Positions 1 to 10,097 are shown, numbered from the stretch's first letter. The stretch: DNA of 64,000 nucleotides from Thermococcus sp. (GCF_017656495.1 NZ_JACDNS010000002.1:124001-188000); one strand, 5' to 3'. Translations and numbers: made by a program. The notes: generated by a model from the sequence alone, not told the origin.

Positions 1-1
1 T

Positions 2-820
2 GAGTACTTCAGAGACATGGGTTATGACGTAGCTTTGATGGCAGACTCAACCTCAAGATGGGCTGAGGCTTTGAGAGAAATTTCCGGTAGATTGGAAGAA
101 ATGCCCGGTGAGGAAGGCTATCCAGCATATTTAGCTTCAAAAATTGCTGAGTTCTATGAGAGAGCTGGAAGAGTTGTCACACTGGGAAGCGACTACAGAG
201 TTGGAAGCGTTTCAGTTATTGGAGCTGTTTCACCACCCGGTGGTGACTTCTCAGAGCCTGTCGTTCAGAATACATTGAGGGTTGTCAAGGTCTTCTGGGC
301 GTTGGATGCTGACTTGGCAAGAAGAAGACACTTTCCAGCAATCAACTGGCTTATGAGCTATTCCCTTTATGTTGATGCGGTCAAAGATTGGTGGCATCAA
401 AACGTTGATCCAGAGTGGAAGGAAATGAGGGACACTGCAATGAAGCTCCTCCAGAAGGAGGCTGAACTCCAAGAGATCGTCAGAATCGTCGGTCCAGATG
501 CTCTACCAGATAGGGAGAGAGCTATTCTTTTGGTCACAAGGATGCTCAGAGAGGACTACCTTCAACAAGATGCATTCCATGAGATTGATACCTACTGTCC
601 ACCGAAGAAGCAGGTTACAATGATGCGCGTTCTGCTCAACTTCTACAACTACACCATGCAGGGAATTGACAGGGGAATACCGGTTGAAGAGATTGCCAAA
701 CTTCCAGTGAGGGAGAAGATTGGTAGAATGAAGTTTGAACCTAACGTTGATGAGATCGCCAGGCTTATTGATGAGACCAAAGAGCAGTTTGAAGAACTCT
801 TTAAGAAGTACGGAGTGTGA
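2..820 (+). CDS. atpA: A-type ATP synthase catalytic subunit A (3' part)
   Basis: C-terminal part of the catalytic A subunit of the archaeal A1A0 ATP synthase, which makes or hydrolyses ATP at the A/B interface of the cytoplasmic head. The reading frame is already open at the left edge, so the gene starts outside the window. About 272 of the roughly 585 residues usual for the family are visible. The conserved stretch [17 protein letters not shown] is at the very start, and the C-terminal helical domain follows without interruption. Some Thermococcales carry an intein in this gene; none is seen in this part. The stop is directly followed by atpB, whose SD lies inside the last codons. Confidence 0.97.
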   Translation, partial: EYFRDMGYDVALMADSTSRWAEALREISGRLEEMPGEEGYPAYLASKIAEFYERAGRVVTLGSDYRVGSVSVIGAVSPPGGDFSEPVVQNTLRVVKVFWALDADLARRRHFPAINWLMSYSLYVDAVKDWWHQNVDPEWKEMRDTAMKLLQKEAELQEIVRIVGPDALPDRERAILLVTRMLREDYLQQDAFHEIDTYCPPKKQVTMMRVLLNFYNYTMQGIDRGIPVEEIAKLPVREKIGRMKFEPNVDEIARLIDETKEQFEELFKKYGV

Positions 821-825
821 TTAAA

Positions 826-2214
826 ATGTCAGGAAAGGAATACTCCACAATTAGCAAGATTTACGGTCCTCTCATGATTGTTCAGGGAGTTAAAGGAGTA
901 GCTTATGGTGAAGTCGTTGAGATAGAGACAGAGAGCGGTGAAAAGAGAAAAGGACAGGTCTTAGAAGCAAGAGAAGATATGGCAATTGTTCAGGTTTTCG
1001 AGGGAACAAGGGATTTGGATGTTAAAACTACGCGCGTAAGGTTCACAGGCGAAACATTGAAAGTTCCAGTGAGCATGGATATGCTTGGAAGAATATTCAA
1101 CGGTATTGGTAAGCCGATTGATGGGGGCCCAGAGATAATTCCGGAGGACAGGAGAGATGTCCATGGTGCGCCACTCAACCCAGTTGCGAGGGCTTATCCA
1201 AGAGACTTCATCCAAACAGGTGTTTCTGCTATAGATGGAATGAATACTCTTGTCAGGGGACAAAAACTGCCAATCTTCAGCGGTTCAGGTTTACCTCATA
1301 ACATGCTTGCCGCACAGATAGCAAGGCAAGCTAAAGTCTTGGGTGAGGAAGAGCAATTTGCTGTAGTTTTTGCAGCTATGGGTATTACATATGAGGAAGC
1401 AAACTTCTTCAAAAAGAGCTTTGAAGAGACAGGTGCAATTGAGAGAGCTGTGCTCTTCCTTAACCTTGCAGATGATCCAGCTATTGAGCGTATCATCACC
1501 CCAAGAATGGCCCTTACAGTTGCTGAATACTTGGCTTTCGACTATGACATGCAGGTTTTAGTCATTCTTACGGACATGACAAACTACTGTGAGGCTTTGC
1601 GTGAAATTTCAGCAGCAAGAGAGGAGGTTCCCGGAAGAAGAGGTTATCCCGGTTACCTCTACACAGACTTGGCAACAATCTATGAGAGAGCTGGAAGAGT
1701 TAGAGGAAAGAAGGGAAGCATTACTCAGATGCCAATCCTCACAATGCCTGACGACGACATTACACACCCAATCCCAGACCTGACAGGTTACATTACAGAG
1801 GGTCAGATAGTTCTCAGCAGAGACCTGCACAGAAAAGGTATCTATCCACCAATTGACGTTCTGCCATCATTGAGCAGATTGATGAAAGACGGTATCGGTA
1901 AGGGAAGAACAAGAGAAGACCATCCACAATTGAGCCAGCAGCTATATGCTGCTTACGCTGAAGGTAGGAGCTTAAGAGATTTAGTCGCTGTTGTCGGTGA
2001 AGAGGCATTGTCAGAGGTTGATAGGAAGTACTTAGCCTTTGCTGACAGGTTTGAGAGGGAATTCGTTGCTCAGGCATATGATGAGGACAGAAGCATTGAA
2101 GAAACACTTGACCTTGGCTGGGAATTGCTTGCAATGCTTCCAGAGAGCGAGCTTAAGAGAATTGAGCCAAAGTACATCAAGAAGTATCATCCAAAATATA
2201 GGCGCTCCTCTTGA
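826..2214 (+). CDS. atpB: A-type ATP synthase regulatory subunit B
   Basis: Non-catalytic B subunit of the A1A0 ATP synthase, alternating with A in the A3B3 head. The protein has 462 residues, as usual for the family. It has the degenerate phosphate-loop segment FSGSGLPHN around residue 150 in place of the Walker A of subunit A, which is typical of B. I place the start at ATG 826, because GGAGTG at 812-817 lies at SD distance from it; an in-frame GTG at 817 is the alternative. It overlaps or abuts atpA and is followed 26 bases later by atpD, so the three form one operon. Confidence 0.97.
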   Translation: MSGKEYSTISKIYGPLMIVQGVKGVAYGEVVEIETESGEKRKGQVLEAREDMAIVQVFEGTRDLDVKTTRVRFTGETLKVPVSMDMLGRIFNGIGKPIDGGPEIIPEDRRDVHGAPLNPVARAYPRDFIQTGVSAIDGMNTLVRGQKLPIFSGSGLPHNMLAAQIARQAKVLGEEEQFAVVFAAMGITYEEANFFKKSFEETGAIERAVLFLNLADDPAIERIITPRMALTVAEYLAFDYDMQVLVILTDMTNYCEALREISAAREEVPGRRGYPGYLYTDLATIYERAGRVRGKKGSITQMPILTMPDDDITHPIPDLTGYITEGQIVLSRDLHRKGIYPPIDVLPSLSRLMKDGIGKGRTREDHPQLSQQLYAAYAEGRSLRDLVAVVGEEALSEVDRKYLAFADRFEREFVAQAYDEDRSIEETLDLGWELLAMLPESELKRIEPKYIKKYHPKYRRSS

Positions 2215-2240
2215 TTCCATTATTTCTGAGGTGAACTGAG

Positions 2241-2888
2241 ATGCCAGAGATACTCAAAGTCAAGCCAACACGTATGGAGTTACTCAAATTAAAAAGACGC
2301 ATTAAGCTTGCAGAGAAGGGACATAAGCTCCTCAAGGAAAAGCAAGATGCCTTAATTATGGAGTTTTTCACAATTTATGATGAAGCGTTGAACTTGAGGA
2401 GAGAGCTTAATCAAAAAATAGAGGAAGCTTTTGAGATTTTACGTTTAGCTGAGATTGATGTTGGTCTGCTCAGACTTAAGGAAATTGCCCTCGGTGTTAA
2501 GCCAAACAAGGAAGTTGAGATAAGAAAGAGAAACATCATGGGAGTTTCAGTGCCGCTAATTGAGGCAGAATCCTTCAAGAGAAAGCCAGATGAGAGGGGT
2601 TACACGTTTGTTGCAAGCTCTCCAAGGGTTGATTTGGCAGCGGAGAAGTTTGAAGAAGTTTTGGAGTTAGCAGTTCGTTTGGCTGAAGTGGAAGAAACGC
2701 TCAAAAGATTAGCAAAGGAAATTGAAAAGACAAAGAGGAGAGTAAACGCCCTTGAATACATAATAATCCCAAGAATGCAAGCGACTGTGAAGTTCATAAG
2801 TCAGCACTTGGATGAGATGGAGAGGGAGAACTTCTTCAGGCTTAAGAGGGTTAAGGCGATACTTGAGGCAAGAGCTGAGGCTGAGTGA
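2241..2888 (+). CDS. atpD: A-type ATP synthase central stalk subunit D
   Basis: Subunit D of the A1A0 ATP synthase, the coiled-coil rotor shaft that turns inside the A3B3 head. The 215-residue protein is almost all helical, with long charged heptad stretches at both ends, and contains the family segments [18 protein letters not shown] near the N-terminus and [13 protein letters not shown] near residue 170. GAGGTGA precedes the ATG at SD distance. It is the last gene of the ATPase operon in this window: the next gene has its own TATA box. Confidence 0.96.
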   Translation: MPEILKVKPTRMELLKLKRRIKLAEKGHKLLKEKQDALIMEFFTIYDEALNLRRELNQKIEEAFEILRLAEIDVGLLRLKEIALGVKPNKEVEIRKRNIMGVSVPLIEAESFKRKPDERGYTFVASSPRVDLAAEKFEEVLELAVRLAEVEETLKRLAKEIEKTKRRVNALEYIIIPRMQATVKFISQHLDEMERENFFRLKRVKAILEARAEAE

Positions 2889-2908
2889 ACTTTGCGTCTG
2901 ACAATATC

Positions 2909-2916
2909 TTTATATT
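2909..2916 (+). promoter_or_regulatory. TATA box for alaX
   Basis: TTTATATT lies about 35 bases before the ATG at 2948. Transcription would begin near 2937, giving a leader of about 10 bases that still holds the AGGTGAG SD at 2938-2944. Position and sequence only; no transcript data. Confidence 0.5.
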
Positions 2917-2947
2917 GCCCGTTTTCTATTTTCTGTTAGGTGAGTCC

Positions 2948-4174
2948 ATGACGATTAAGCTCTTTTATGAGGATGCTTATCTCAAAGAAGCAAAGGCGAA
3001 AATTGAGAGCCTTGAAATTAAGGGAAATAGAGTCAAGCTCAATCTTGATAGGACAATTTTCTATCCTGAGGGTGGCGGTCAGCCAAGCGATAGAGGGATT
3101 ATCAGGGGAGATAGATTTGAAATTAGAGTAGAAAAGGTTTACGGCAAAGATGAGATTTGGCACGAGGGAACTTTAAAAGGCAGGAAACCGAAGGCTGGAG
3201 AAGAAGTTGAGCTTAAGCTTGATTGGAAATGGAGATACGAAAACATGAAGCAGCATACGGGTCAGCACATTCTCTCAGCAGTTCTAAAAGATTTGTATGA
3301 CAGCAACACGACGGGCTTCCAGATTTTTGAAAACTACAATAAGATTGAGATTGATTTTGATGGAAAGCTGACTTGGGAACATATTTTAAAGGCTGAGATT
3401 AAGGCTAATGAAATCGTCCGCAGAGATTTGCCCGTTGAAATTGAGTTTTACAATGAACTGCCGGAGGATTTAAGAAATCAGCTCCGAAAAGACCTTTCTG
3501 ATAAGGTCAAGCCCCCAATAAGGATTGTTAGGATTCCCGGTGTTGATGTAATCCCTTGTGGAGGAACTCATGTAAAAAGCACGGGAGAGGTCGGCTTTAT
3601 TAAAATTATGAACTTCTACAAGAAGAGCAAAAACATTTGGCGCATTGAGTTTGTCTGTGGGAATAGAGCTTTGAGGTATTTAGATGAGCTTTTGGAGGAT
3701 TACTGGAGAAGCTTAGATGAGATGCCAAATAAGAACAGGCCCCTAGTTGAGAGGGTTAGGGAACTTAAAAGCGAGATTGAGAAGCTTGAAGAGGAGAAGA
3801 AGGCTTTAAGACTAGAGTTGTGGGAGTGGAAGGCTAGAGCCTTGCTCAGTGAAGCCGAAGAAATTGGGGGAATTAAAATCGTTGGCACGGTTGAGGAGCT
3901 TGATATGAAAGATGCCCAAGCTTTTGTGGTTTATTTGGTTGATAAGAATCCAAACATGATCGCTTTAGTTGTCGGGAAGAACTATGTGATATTTGCAAAG
4001 AATAGAGGCGTTGAAGGTGTTTCAATGAGGGAACTCTTGAGGGAAGTTCTCAAAGAAACGAGTGGCGGTGGAGGGGGTAGCGAAGTTTTAGCTAAAGGTG
4101 GGGGATTTAAAGTTGGGCCAGAGAAAGTGCTTGAGATTGCTAAGGAAAAATTAAAGCAGCTCCTTCAAGTTTAA
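2948..4174 (+). CDS. alaX: Alanyl-tRNA editing protein, AlaX-L type
   Basis: Stand-alone editing enzyme that removes serine (or glycine) from mischarged tRNA-Ala in trans to alanyl-tRNA synthetase. The 408-residue protein has the two zinc-binding editing motifs: HTGQH about residue 100 and CGGTH about residue 205. A charged coiled-coil stretch follows (about residues 250-310), then a C-terminal part with a glycine run and a KGGGFKVGPEKV-like segment resembling the DHHA1/C-Ala end of alanyl-tRNA synthetases, which marks the long AlaX form. There is no aminoacylation domain. The start at 2948 is preferred over an upstream GTG at 2885 because AGGTGAG sits four bases before it. The 3' end overlaps the convergent PP-loop gene by 24 bases. 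Confidence 0.9.
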   Translation: MTIKLFYEDAYLKEAKAKIESLEIKGNRVKLNLDRTIFYPEGGGQPSDRGIIRGDRFEIRVEKVYGKDEIWHEGTLKGRKPKAGEEVELKLDWKWRYENMKQHTGQHILSAVLKDLYDSNTTGFQIFENYNKIEIDFDGKLTWEHILKAEIKANEIVRRDLPVEIEFYNELPEDLRNQLRKDLSDKVKPPIRIVRIPGVDVIPCGGTHVKSTGEVGFIKIMNFYKKSKNIWRIEFVCGNRALRYLDELLEDYWRSLDEMPNKNRPLVERVRELKSEIEKLEEEKKALRLELWEWKARALLSEAEEIGGIKIVGTVEELDMKDAQAFVVYLVDKNPNMIALVVGKNYVIFAKNRGVEGVSMRELLREVLKETSGGGGGSEVLAKGGGFKVGPEKVLEIAKEKLKQLLQV

Positions 4175-4975
4175 ACGCTCATAAACTTCTCTCTTTATCT
4201 CTTCCGGAATCTCTGGCTTTTTCACTTTTTCCAAAGCTTTCTTCTTATCCAAAAGCCCATACCTCACTAAGGCTGCTATCCTCCTATGCTCAAAGCTGAA
4301 GCCGTGCTTTTCATAGTACCTCTCCAAGGCTGGACCTAAGATGAGGCAGTTCGTTGTATATCCAGCTAACTTGGGAAACTCAAAAGGTAGCTTTTTCAGA
4401 ATTTCAAATCTCTCGCTTTCGCTCATCAAGCTCAAAAGCCTAACCTGAACTATCCTGCCAGACATTAAGCGATAAGGGTGATGGCCAAAAGGTAATTCGT
4501 GACCTGTGATTATGTATTTAACCTCTTTCTTCAGTGCATACTTTCTCAGCTTTTCCATAGTCCTCTTTGAGCATCTCCTACATGGAGATTGGGCCTTTAA
4601 GAGAGCTTCACGGAAGATGTCTGAATAATCATATCGCAGAATTGTAAATTGCACATCCAGATATTCTGCTATCCTTTTGGCATTTTCAATTGCTTCCTTT
4701 GCCATAAAGCCGTGGTCAATCATAACTGCTTCAAGCTCTGGAATCTTGTAGACCTCTTTGGCTAAATAAAGTGCAACTGTGCTGTCTTTCCCTCCAGAAA
4801 ATGCCACAATAGCTTTATCAACACTCTTCATGAGCTCCTTCAATTCTGCTTGAATCTTGTTCTTATCCGGTTTATGGCTGAGGTATACTAAGCATTCCTT
4901 ACAAATGGGCTTTCCATTGACAATCTTGATTTTTGATGTTTTTTCATTGTTTATACAAATTGAACATGTGAGCAT
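4151..4975 (-). CDS. PP-loop ATPase, TtuA/TtcA-like (probable tRNA thiolation)
   Basis: Adenylating PP-loop enzyme of 274 residues. Visible motifs are an N-terminal zinc ribbon (C4, C7, C25, C28), the PP-loop SGGKDS at 60-65, and CRRC at 132-135, the kind of cysteine pair that holds an iron-sulphur cluster in tRNA 2-thiolation enzymes of the TtuA/TtcA group. A second C-terminal zinc ribbon, present in classical TtuA, is not seen, so the exact subfamily and tRNA position are open. TTTAAATA at 5003-4996 is about 24 bases before the ATG and no SD is visible, so the mRNA may be leaderless. The 3' end overlaps alaX on the other strand. Confidence 0.75.
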   Translation of the reverse strand: MLTCSICINNEKTSKIKIVNGKPICKECLVYLSHKPDKNKIQAELKELMKSVDKAIVAFSGGKDSTVALYLAKEVYKIPELEAVMIDHGFMAKEAIENAKRIAEYLDVQFTILRYDYSDIFREALLKAQSPCRRCSKRTMEKLRKYALKKEVKYIITGHELPFGHHPYRLMSGRIVQVRLLSLMSESERFEILKKLPFEFPKLAGYTTNCLILGPALERYYEKHGFSFEHRRIAALVRYGLLDKKKALEKVKKPEIPEEIKREVYERLNLKELL

Positions 4976-5037
4976 AACTAAGGAAAGGATATGGATATTT
5001 AAAAACCTAAAGGTTAATTATAAAAGGGTAGGGAATC

Positions 5038-6729
5038 ATGAAAATTGCTCGAATTGATTTAACAAAACAAAGTGTGAAACTTTTGGATGTTCCAAAAGGG
5101 TGGGAAAAGGAATACATCGGTGGTAAAGGAATCGCAACGAAGCTACTTTTTGAAATTCCTCCAAAGATAGATCCTTTCCATCCAGCTAATGCCATCATTT
5201 TTGGGATAGGTCCTATAACTGGAGTTCCGCTTCCCGGTTCCTCGAGGATGACTGCTGTTTTCAAGTCACCACTAACATTTGGCTATGGGGAGTCACAGTG
5301 TGGCGGGTTTATAGGATATGAGATGAGAAAAACTGGCATAGACTTCCTCTATATCACTGGAAAAGCCAAAAAACCGGTGTACATCATGATTAATGAGCAA
5401 AGTGTTGAAATTAAAGATGCAAGCCATTTGTGGGGAAAGGATACTTTTGAAGTTGAGGAAATACTCGAAAAAGATGAGGGAGGCGAGGTACTCAGCATTG
5501 GACAAGCTGGGGAAAATCTCGTTCGCTTTGCGTGTGCCACCCATCGTAAGGGTAGACAATTTGGAAGGTGTGGAATAGGAGCTGTAATGGGCTCTAAAAG
5601 GTTGAAAGCGATTGTCATCAAAGGGGATAAAGAGATTGAAGTTGCTGACCCAGAGGGACTTAAAGAGTTCAGGAAATGGATGCAGGAAAACATTGTCAGC
5701 AAACTTATGAGTCTGAGGGAATATGGCACACCTGCAATTTCAATCGTAACGAACGAAGTTGGAGCGTTGCCAACAAAATACTGGCAAGAGGGAAGCTTTG
5801 ACGAGTTTGAAAAGATAAGTCTAGATGTTTTTAACAGATACACCAAAAGACACTCAAGTTGCTATGCCTGCTCAGTTGCATGCGGCAAAATAAGAACAGT
5901 TAACGGGATAGAGGTTGAGGGACCTGAGTATGAGACACTCTATGCCTTTGGATCGCTTTGTTATAACAGTGATCCAGAAAGTATCATGAAGGCGAATGAG
6001 CTTTGTGATAGGTATGGATTGGACACAATAACAGCGGGAAATGTAATTGCTTTCTACATGGCATGTAGCGAAGCCGGTGAAGTTAAAGAAAAGGTAAACT
6101 TTGGTGATAGTGAGGGGATTTTGGATTTGATTGAGAAGATTGCATTTAGAGAAGGAATCGGAGATGTTTTAGCTGAAGGAACCAGAATAGCCGCGGAAAA
6201 GCTAAACGTGAGCATAGAGCCTGTTCACGTTAGAGGCTTAGAGCCTGCTGGATATGACCCTAGAGCCCTTTACGGTATGGCACTGGGTTATGCAACTTCT
6301 CAAAGGGGAGCTTGTCACTTGCGGAGCTGTGCTTACAGGGCTAATTTAGCTGGATTAGCTGATCCACAGTCACCCGAAGGACAGGCGGAAATTGTTAAAG
6401 ATTATGAAGACTTTTACTGTGTCGTTGATTCGCTCGTATTCTGCAGATTCTTATGCGTGCCGGCAATAGGGCTTTATTGGGAAGATATTTCAGAGCTATA
6501 CAAAATCGTTACTGGAAAAGAGATTTCAGTTGAAAAATTAAAAGAGATTGGAGCTAAGATTTGGGGCATGACACGAGAGTTTAACTTAAGGGAGGGGCTT
6601 ACGGATGTTGAGGCATTGCCATCAACTTTCTTCAAGCCACTCAAGCACAGAAACCTTGAGATAACTCTAAAAAGAGAGGATTTTGAAAAAATGGTGCAAG
6701 AATACAAGAAACTCAGGGGCTTGGAATGA
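5038..6729 (+). CDS. Aldehyde:ferredoxin oxidoreductase family (tungstopterin) enzyme
   Basis: Tungsten-bispyranopterin oxidoreductase that oxidises aldehydes with ferredoxin as acceptor. The protein has 563 residues, shorter than P. furiosus AOR (605), FOR (619) or GAPOR (653) and nearest to the WOR5 size class. The [4Fe-4S] ligands are visible as C275-x2-C278-x3-C282 (CYACSVAC) plus a cysteine in CRFLC (469/473). The pterin-binding signature DPRALYGMALGYATS-RGACH is intact near residue 405. GGGTAGGG before the ATG is a good SD. The substrate cannot be told from sequence. It is convergent with a radical SAM gene. Confidence 0.88.
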   Translation: MKIARIDLTKQSVKLLDVPKGWEKEYIGGKGIATKLLFEIPPKIDPFHPANAIIFGIGPITGVPLPGSSRMTAVFKSPLTFGYGESQCGGFIGYEMRKTGIDFLYITGKAKKPVYIMINEQSVEIKDASHLWGKDTFEVEEILEKDEGGEVLSIGQAGENLVRFACATHRKGRQFGRCGIGAVMGSKRLKAIVIKGDKEIEVADPEGLKEFRKWMQENIVSKLMSLREYGTPAISIVTNEVGALPTKYWQEGSFDEFEKISLDVFNRYTKRHSSCYACSVACGKIRTVNGIEVEGPEYETLYAFGSLCYNSDPESIMKANELCDRYGLDTITAGNVIAFYMACSEAGEVKEKVNFGDSEGILDLIEKIAFREGIGDVLAEGTRIAAEKLNVSIEPVHVRGLEPAGYDPRALYGMALGYATSQRGACHLRSCAYRANLAGLADPQSPEGQAEIVKDYEDFYCVVDSLVFCRFLCVPAIGLYWEDISELYKIVTGKEISVEKLKEIGAKIWGMTREFNLREGLTDVEALPSTFFKPLKHRNLEITLKREDFEKMVQEYKKLRGLE

Positions 6730-6826
6730 CCCAAAATTCATTTGGTGATTGTATTTTGATTTCCTTATACCAGTAAGCCTCCGATTTGGGGTATAGGTTC
6801 ATTGCTAATCGAATTTAATCTTGGCA

Positions 6827-7732
6827 TTAAACCTCTTTTCTTTCCCTTTTAACCAAAGGTGCGACTTCTCTTGAAACTTTGTAAACGTTATAGAGCGTTA
6901 AAGCGTCCATACGCTTTAATTGAACTAATAAACAGCCGCTTATCCTGACGTCTATGTATTTTTTAGCTTCCATTGCTACCTTGAGTAGCTCTCTAACACT
7001 TTCAGCCCTCTCAAAATCTAAACCCGCTCTTTTTAGTCTTTCTTCATTCAGCTTGTGTATCGTTAAAGGCTGGAGCATCATCTCATCAACTCCAAGTGAA
7101 GCCACTAGCTCAGCAATCTTTGGAATATCATCGTCATTTATTCCTGGCATGAAGATTGTTCTCACAATTGAACGAACCGATTTATCAGAACCAACTATTT
7201 TGAGGGCATTTACAACTTTATCAAAAGTGTCAGCATTCGTAATCATCTTGTGCTTTTCTCTGCTTGCGGCATCTAGGCTTATCATAACTAAATCGAAATC
7301 GAGCTTTTGCCAGAGCTCCTCCGTTAGAAGACTCCCATTAGTTTGCAAGTCTAACCTAGCCTCTGGAAATCTTTTGCGGAGCATCTTATTAACTTCAACA
7401 ATTCTTGGTGAAAGCAAAGGCTCTCCATACTGAGAAATTGTTATTGCTTTTGGACTTTCCCAGCCATAGTAACCGGGCTTTGGTGCTTTTCCCAATTTTA
7501 CAGCAACATTTGAATAGCAGAAAATGCAGTCGTGATTGCATGCTGGAGTCAGCTCGTAAGAAGGATGATGGACAGGATTGTCAATGCTTAAATCCAACCC
7601 TTGACAAAACTGACAGTGAGTTGGAGCTATCAGCTCATCGACAAACTTCTTTAGCTCTCTAGCTTCTTTATTTTCCAATCTCTCGACTTCAATCCCCATT
7701 TTTCTCGCGAATTCTTCCCAAGTGTACTTCAC
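6827..7732 (-). CDS. Radical SAM protein, MoaA-like
   Basis: Radical SAM enzyme of about 301 residues with the cluster motif CNHDCIFC (C-x3-C-x2-C, residues 65-72), preceded by another pair of cysteines (CQFC, about 40-43) and with one late cysteine (SGCLL). Such extra cysteines suggest an auxiliary cluster or zinc site. The glycine-rich SAM stretch (ISQYGEPLLS) and DLQTNG are typical of the MoaA/PqqE-like group. I prefer the GTG at 7732 because GGTGAG lies four bases before it; GTG 7741 is possible. It faces the tungsten oxidoreductase gene, and radical SAM proteins are known companions of that family (cmo beside aor in P. furiosus). A role in cofactor or peptide modification is inference. 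Confidence 0.75.
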   Translation of the reverse strand: MKYTWEEFARKMGIEVERLENKEARELKKFVDELIAPTHCQFCQGLDLSIDNPVHHPSYELTPACNHDCIFCYSNVAVKLGKAPKPGYYGWESPKAITISQYGEPLLSPRIVEVNKMLRKRFPEARLDLQTNGSLLTEELWQKLDFDLVMISLDAASREKHKMITNADTFDKVVNALKIVGSDKSVRSIVRTIFMPGINDDDIPKIAELVASLGVDEMMLQPLTIHKLNEERLKRAGLDFERAESVRELLKVAMEAKKYIDVRISGCLLVQLKRMDALTLYNVYKVSREVAPLVKRERKEV

Positions 7733-7791
7733 TTTTCTCACCTTAAAAGAGAGTTTGTGATGGTATTAAAAAGTTAATTGGACAAAAATAG

Positions 7792-8538
7792 TTAAAGCCT
7801 AGCAATCCTCCCATCTGGCAGTCTCTTGAATTTTCCAAGTTCTGTGTTCTTGAGCTGTTCTCCATAAAACACAGGTCCATCTCTGCATACTAGGTACTCC
7901 CCAAGAGCACAGCTTCCACAGACTCCAATTCCGCACTTCATATACCTCTCAGCTGAAACTTGAACGTTCTTAAAGTTCATAATTTCGAGGACTTTTGCCA
8001 TCATGATTTCGGGACCGCAAGTATAAACATAGTCAAATTCATCCTTTCTCTCTGCTAAAACATCCGTTGGAAAGCCTTTAACTCCTAAGCTTCCATCGTC
8101 AGTTGTTAGAATAATTTCATCAACATAATTCTCAATGTCGAGCAGTGCAAATTCATCTTTACTTCTAGCTCCATAAATCAAAGTGATTCTCTCAAAATGA
8201 TTCCCATAATGCTTTGTAAGAGCATACAGCGGGGGAATTCCAATTCCACCAGCAATCACTCCAATGTTCTTGCCTTTTGGCTCAAACCCTTTTCCATAGG
8301 GGCCACGAATCCAAATGTAATCGCCTTCTTTCAGCTCAAACATTTTTGATGTAAATGCTCCAACTCTCTTCACGAGGATTAGGTCTTCATCAGCTAAGCT
8401 GAACGGCTTTTCTCCAAAGTCTGGGAGCCAGACCATTATAAACTGACCCGGCACAAAGTCGAGTTTTCTGTTAAAGCGGAAGGCTTTAATGTTCCTAGCT
8501 TCTTCCCACACCTCAGTTAGCTCAACTCTCAATAACAA
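7792..8538 (-). CDS. pyrK: Dihydroorotate dehydrogenase electron transfer subunit
   Basis: Iron-sulphur flavoprotein that carries electrons between NAD and dihydroorotate dehydrogenase B in pyrimidine synthesis. The 248-residue protein has an N-terminal FAD domain (PGQFIMVW; KPFSLAD), an NAD-binding loop (GGIGIPPL near residue 97), and the C-terminal [2Fe-2S] ligands CGIGVCGSC...C. Start is TTG 8538, supported by a GGGGGGA tract at SD distance. The start overlaps the end of pyrC by 17 bases, so the two are co-translated. No pyrD lies next to it here. Confidence 0.88.
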   Translation of the reverse strand: MLLRVELTEVWEEARNIKAFRFNRKLDFVPGQFIMVWLPDFGEKPFSLADEDLILVKRVGAFTSKMFELKEGDYIWIRGPYGKGFEPKGKNIGVIAGGIGIPPLYALTKHYGNHFERITLIYGARSKDEFALLDIENYVDEIILTTDDGSLGVKGFPTDVLAERKDEFDYVYTCGPEIMMAKVLEIMNFKNVQVSAERYMKCGIGVCGSCALGEYLVCRDGPVFYGEQLKNTELGKFKRLPDGRIARL

Positions 8539-9745
8539 TTCTTTCCCCCCTTGGCTTTCCTACGATTTCATCGTCTTCCATAACAACTTTTCCTCTAAGC
8601 AGAGTCATCTTAACCTTTCCTTTCAACTTCCATCCTTCAAATGGACTCCATTTTGCTTTTGTATAAAACTCTTCAGGCTCAACTTTCCACTCTTCTTTTA
8701 AGTTCACAACTATTAAATCAGCGTCTTTCCCGACTTCAAAACCTTTGTTCTTTATTCCAAAAATCTTAGCTGGGTTTAGAGATGTTTTTTCAATTATATC
8801 CCAAAGAGAAATCATACCCTTGTTGTACGCCGTCAGGAGAAGTGCCAATTCTGTCTCTAATCCTGGCAATCCCGCTGCACCTTCTTCTTTTTCATCCAAG
8901 GTGTGGGGAGCGTGGTCACTTGCAACAATTGGGATTTTTTCGAAGTTCTGCCAAAGATATTTGACATCTTCTTTACTTCTTAATGGAGGATACACTTTTA
9001 AAAGTGGATTTTCCTCAAAGTCCCTTTTAGTCAGGAATAAGTGATGAGGAGTAACTTCAAAGCTTATCCATGGAAGACTTTCCTCCAAAATTCTCTTTAA
9101 CCCTTCTTTTGTAGAGACGTGGCATATGTGGAGGGATTTCTTCAATTTTTTGCTAGCATTCAGAGCTTTTTCAATTGCTTTGACCTCCACAATGTTGGGC
9201 CTCTCTGGGAATTTTTGGATTAGCTCATAATCCTCAGCGTGGACACTAACCCTTTTATCGGCACATTTGTAATCCTCTTCAAAATTTTCCGAATAAATTC
9301 CTCCCGTAGAAGCCCCCATAAAAATCTTGTAAAAATCTGCTTTTACATTTTTGACCTCACTGCAGTTTCCTGAAATTAAAAAGCCCAATGCGTAATCTGT
9401 ATATGATTTTCTCTTGAAGAGTTCTGCCCTCTTTTCAAAAATTCCTTTATTTATGATTGGTGGTTCTGTATTTGGCATATCGAACACTGTGGTTATTCCT
9501 CCGTGAAGGGCTGCCATAGTTCCGCTTTTCACAGTTTCCTTGTGTTTTTGGCTGAAATCTCTTAAATGGACGTGAACATCAATCATTCCGGGTATTATAA
9601 TTTCGTGATCCTTTGTTTTAATTACTTCTTCTCCCTTAAGAGGACTTTTCGAGAATTTTGTAATTTTACCATTGTCAACTCCAATGTATCCATTTACAAC
9701 TTGATTTTCAATAAAGAACTTGCCCTTGAGAACTAACTCATACAT
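8522..9745 (-). CDS. pyrC: Dihydroorotase
   Basis: Zinc amidohydrolase that cyclises carbamoyl aspartate to dihydroorotate, the third step of pyrimidine synthesis. The 407-residue protein shows the metal motif DVHVHLRD near residue 57, a lysine in FYKIFMGAST that fits the bridging residue, HICHVSTKEG, and the late DHAPH motif near residue 275. The CTTAAAAAGAC promoter element lies about 35 bases upstream (minus strand, 9786-9776). It is first in a two-gene unit with pyrK. Confidence 0.92.
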   Translation of the reverse strand: MYELVLKGKFFIENQVVNGYIGVDNGKITKFSKSPLKGEEVIKTKDHEIIIPGMIDVHVHLRDFSQKHKETVKSGTMAALHGGITTVFDMPNTEPPIINKGIFEKRAELFKRKSYTDYALGFLISGNCSEVKNVKADFYKIFMGASTGGIYSENFEEDYKCADKRVSVHAEDYELIQKFPERPNIVEVKAIEKALNASKKLKKSLHICHVSTKEGLKRILEESLPWISFEVTPHHLFLTKRDFEENPLLKVYPPLRSKEDVKYLWQNFEKIPIVASDHAPHTLDEKEEGAAGLPGLETELALLLTAYNKGMISLWDIIEKTSLNPAKIFGIKNKGFEVGKDADLIVVNLKEEWKVEPEEFYTKAKWSPFEGWKLKGKVKMTLLRGKVVMEDDEIVGKPRGERIVIES

Positions 9746-10097
9746 AAAGTGCCCGCTTGAACGTCAAATGTCTAGTCTTTTTAAGTTTTTCGTTATAATT
9801 CTCATGAGACAAGGTTTCAGATGATTTTATGGGCTTTCTCCAGAATTTTTTGGGGTATATTTGAATAGATAAGCATGAAATATGTAGCATTTCTTATTCC
9901 ATGAACATATTATGTCACATTGTTTCAATAGATCATTACTATGTCCGTGTTTGAGCCAACAACTTATGACATTTCAGTAAATGTTTCCGAAGTTTTACAA
10001 AAACGTAACTCTTAAATAGGGATCGCATGTATAATCTTATGCCTTTATACCCTAAGGAATGCAGTAGTGTTTAGAAAAAATGAGGGAGGACTAAGCC
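9746..10097. other. AT-rich intergenic region with divergent promoters
   Basis: 352 bases between divergent pyrC and the ABC-importer binding protein. It holds the pyrC TATA element near 9780 and two candidate TATA boxes for the binding protein, CTTAAATAG at 10011-10019 and TTTATACC at 10044-10051. GGGAGGA at 10084-10090 is the SD for the ATG at 10098. I see no ORF, RNA gene or strong inverted repeat in the middle 200 bases. Confidence 0.6.

Noticed and set aside
17-820. Intein in atpA
   Set aside because: Thermococcales atpA can hold an intein, but the visible part aligns without interruption; the N-terminal half, where it usually sits, is outside the window.
961-1263. 100-codon ORF antisense to atpB
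   Set aside because: Shadow of a strongly conserved gene; composition is not protein-like and no start signal is present.
2885-2948. Longer start for alaX at GTG 2885
   Set aside because: It would overlap atpD and encode a hydrophobic stretch with no SD, while AGGTGAG is placed for ATG 2948 and a TATA box lies between.
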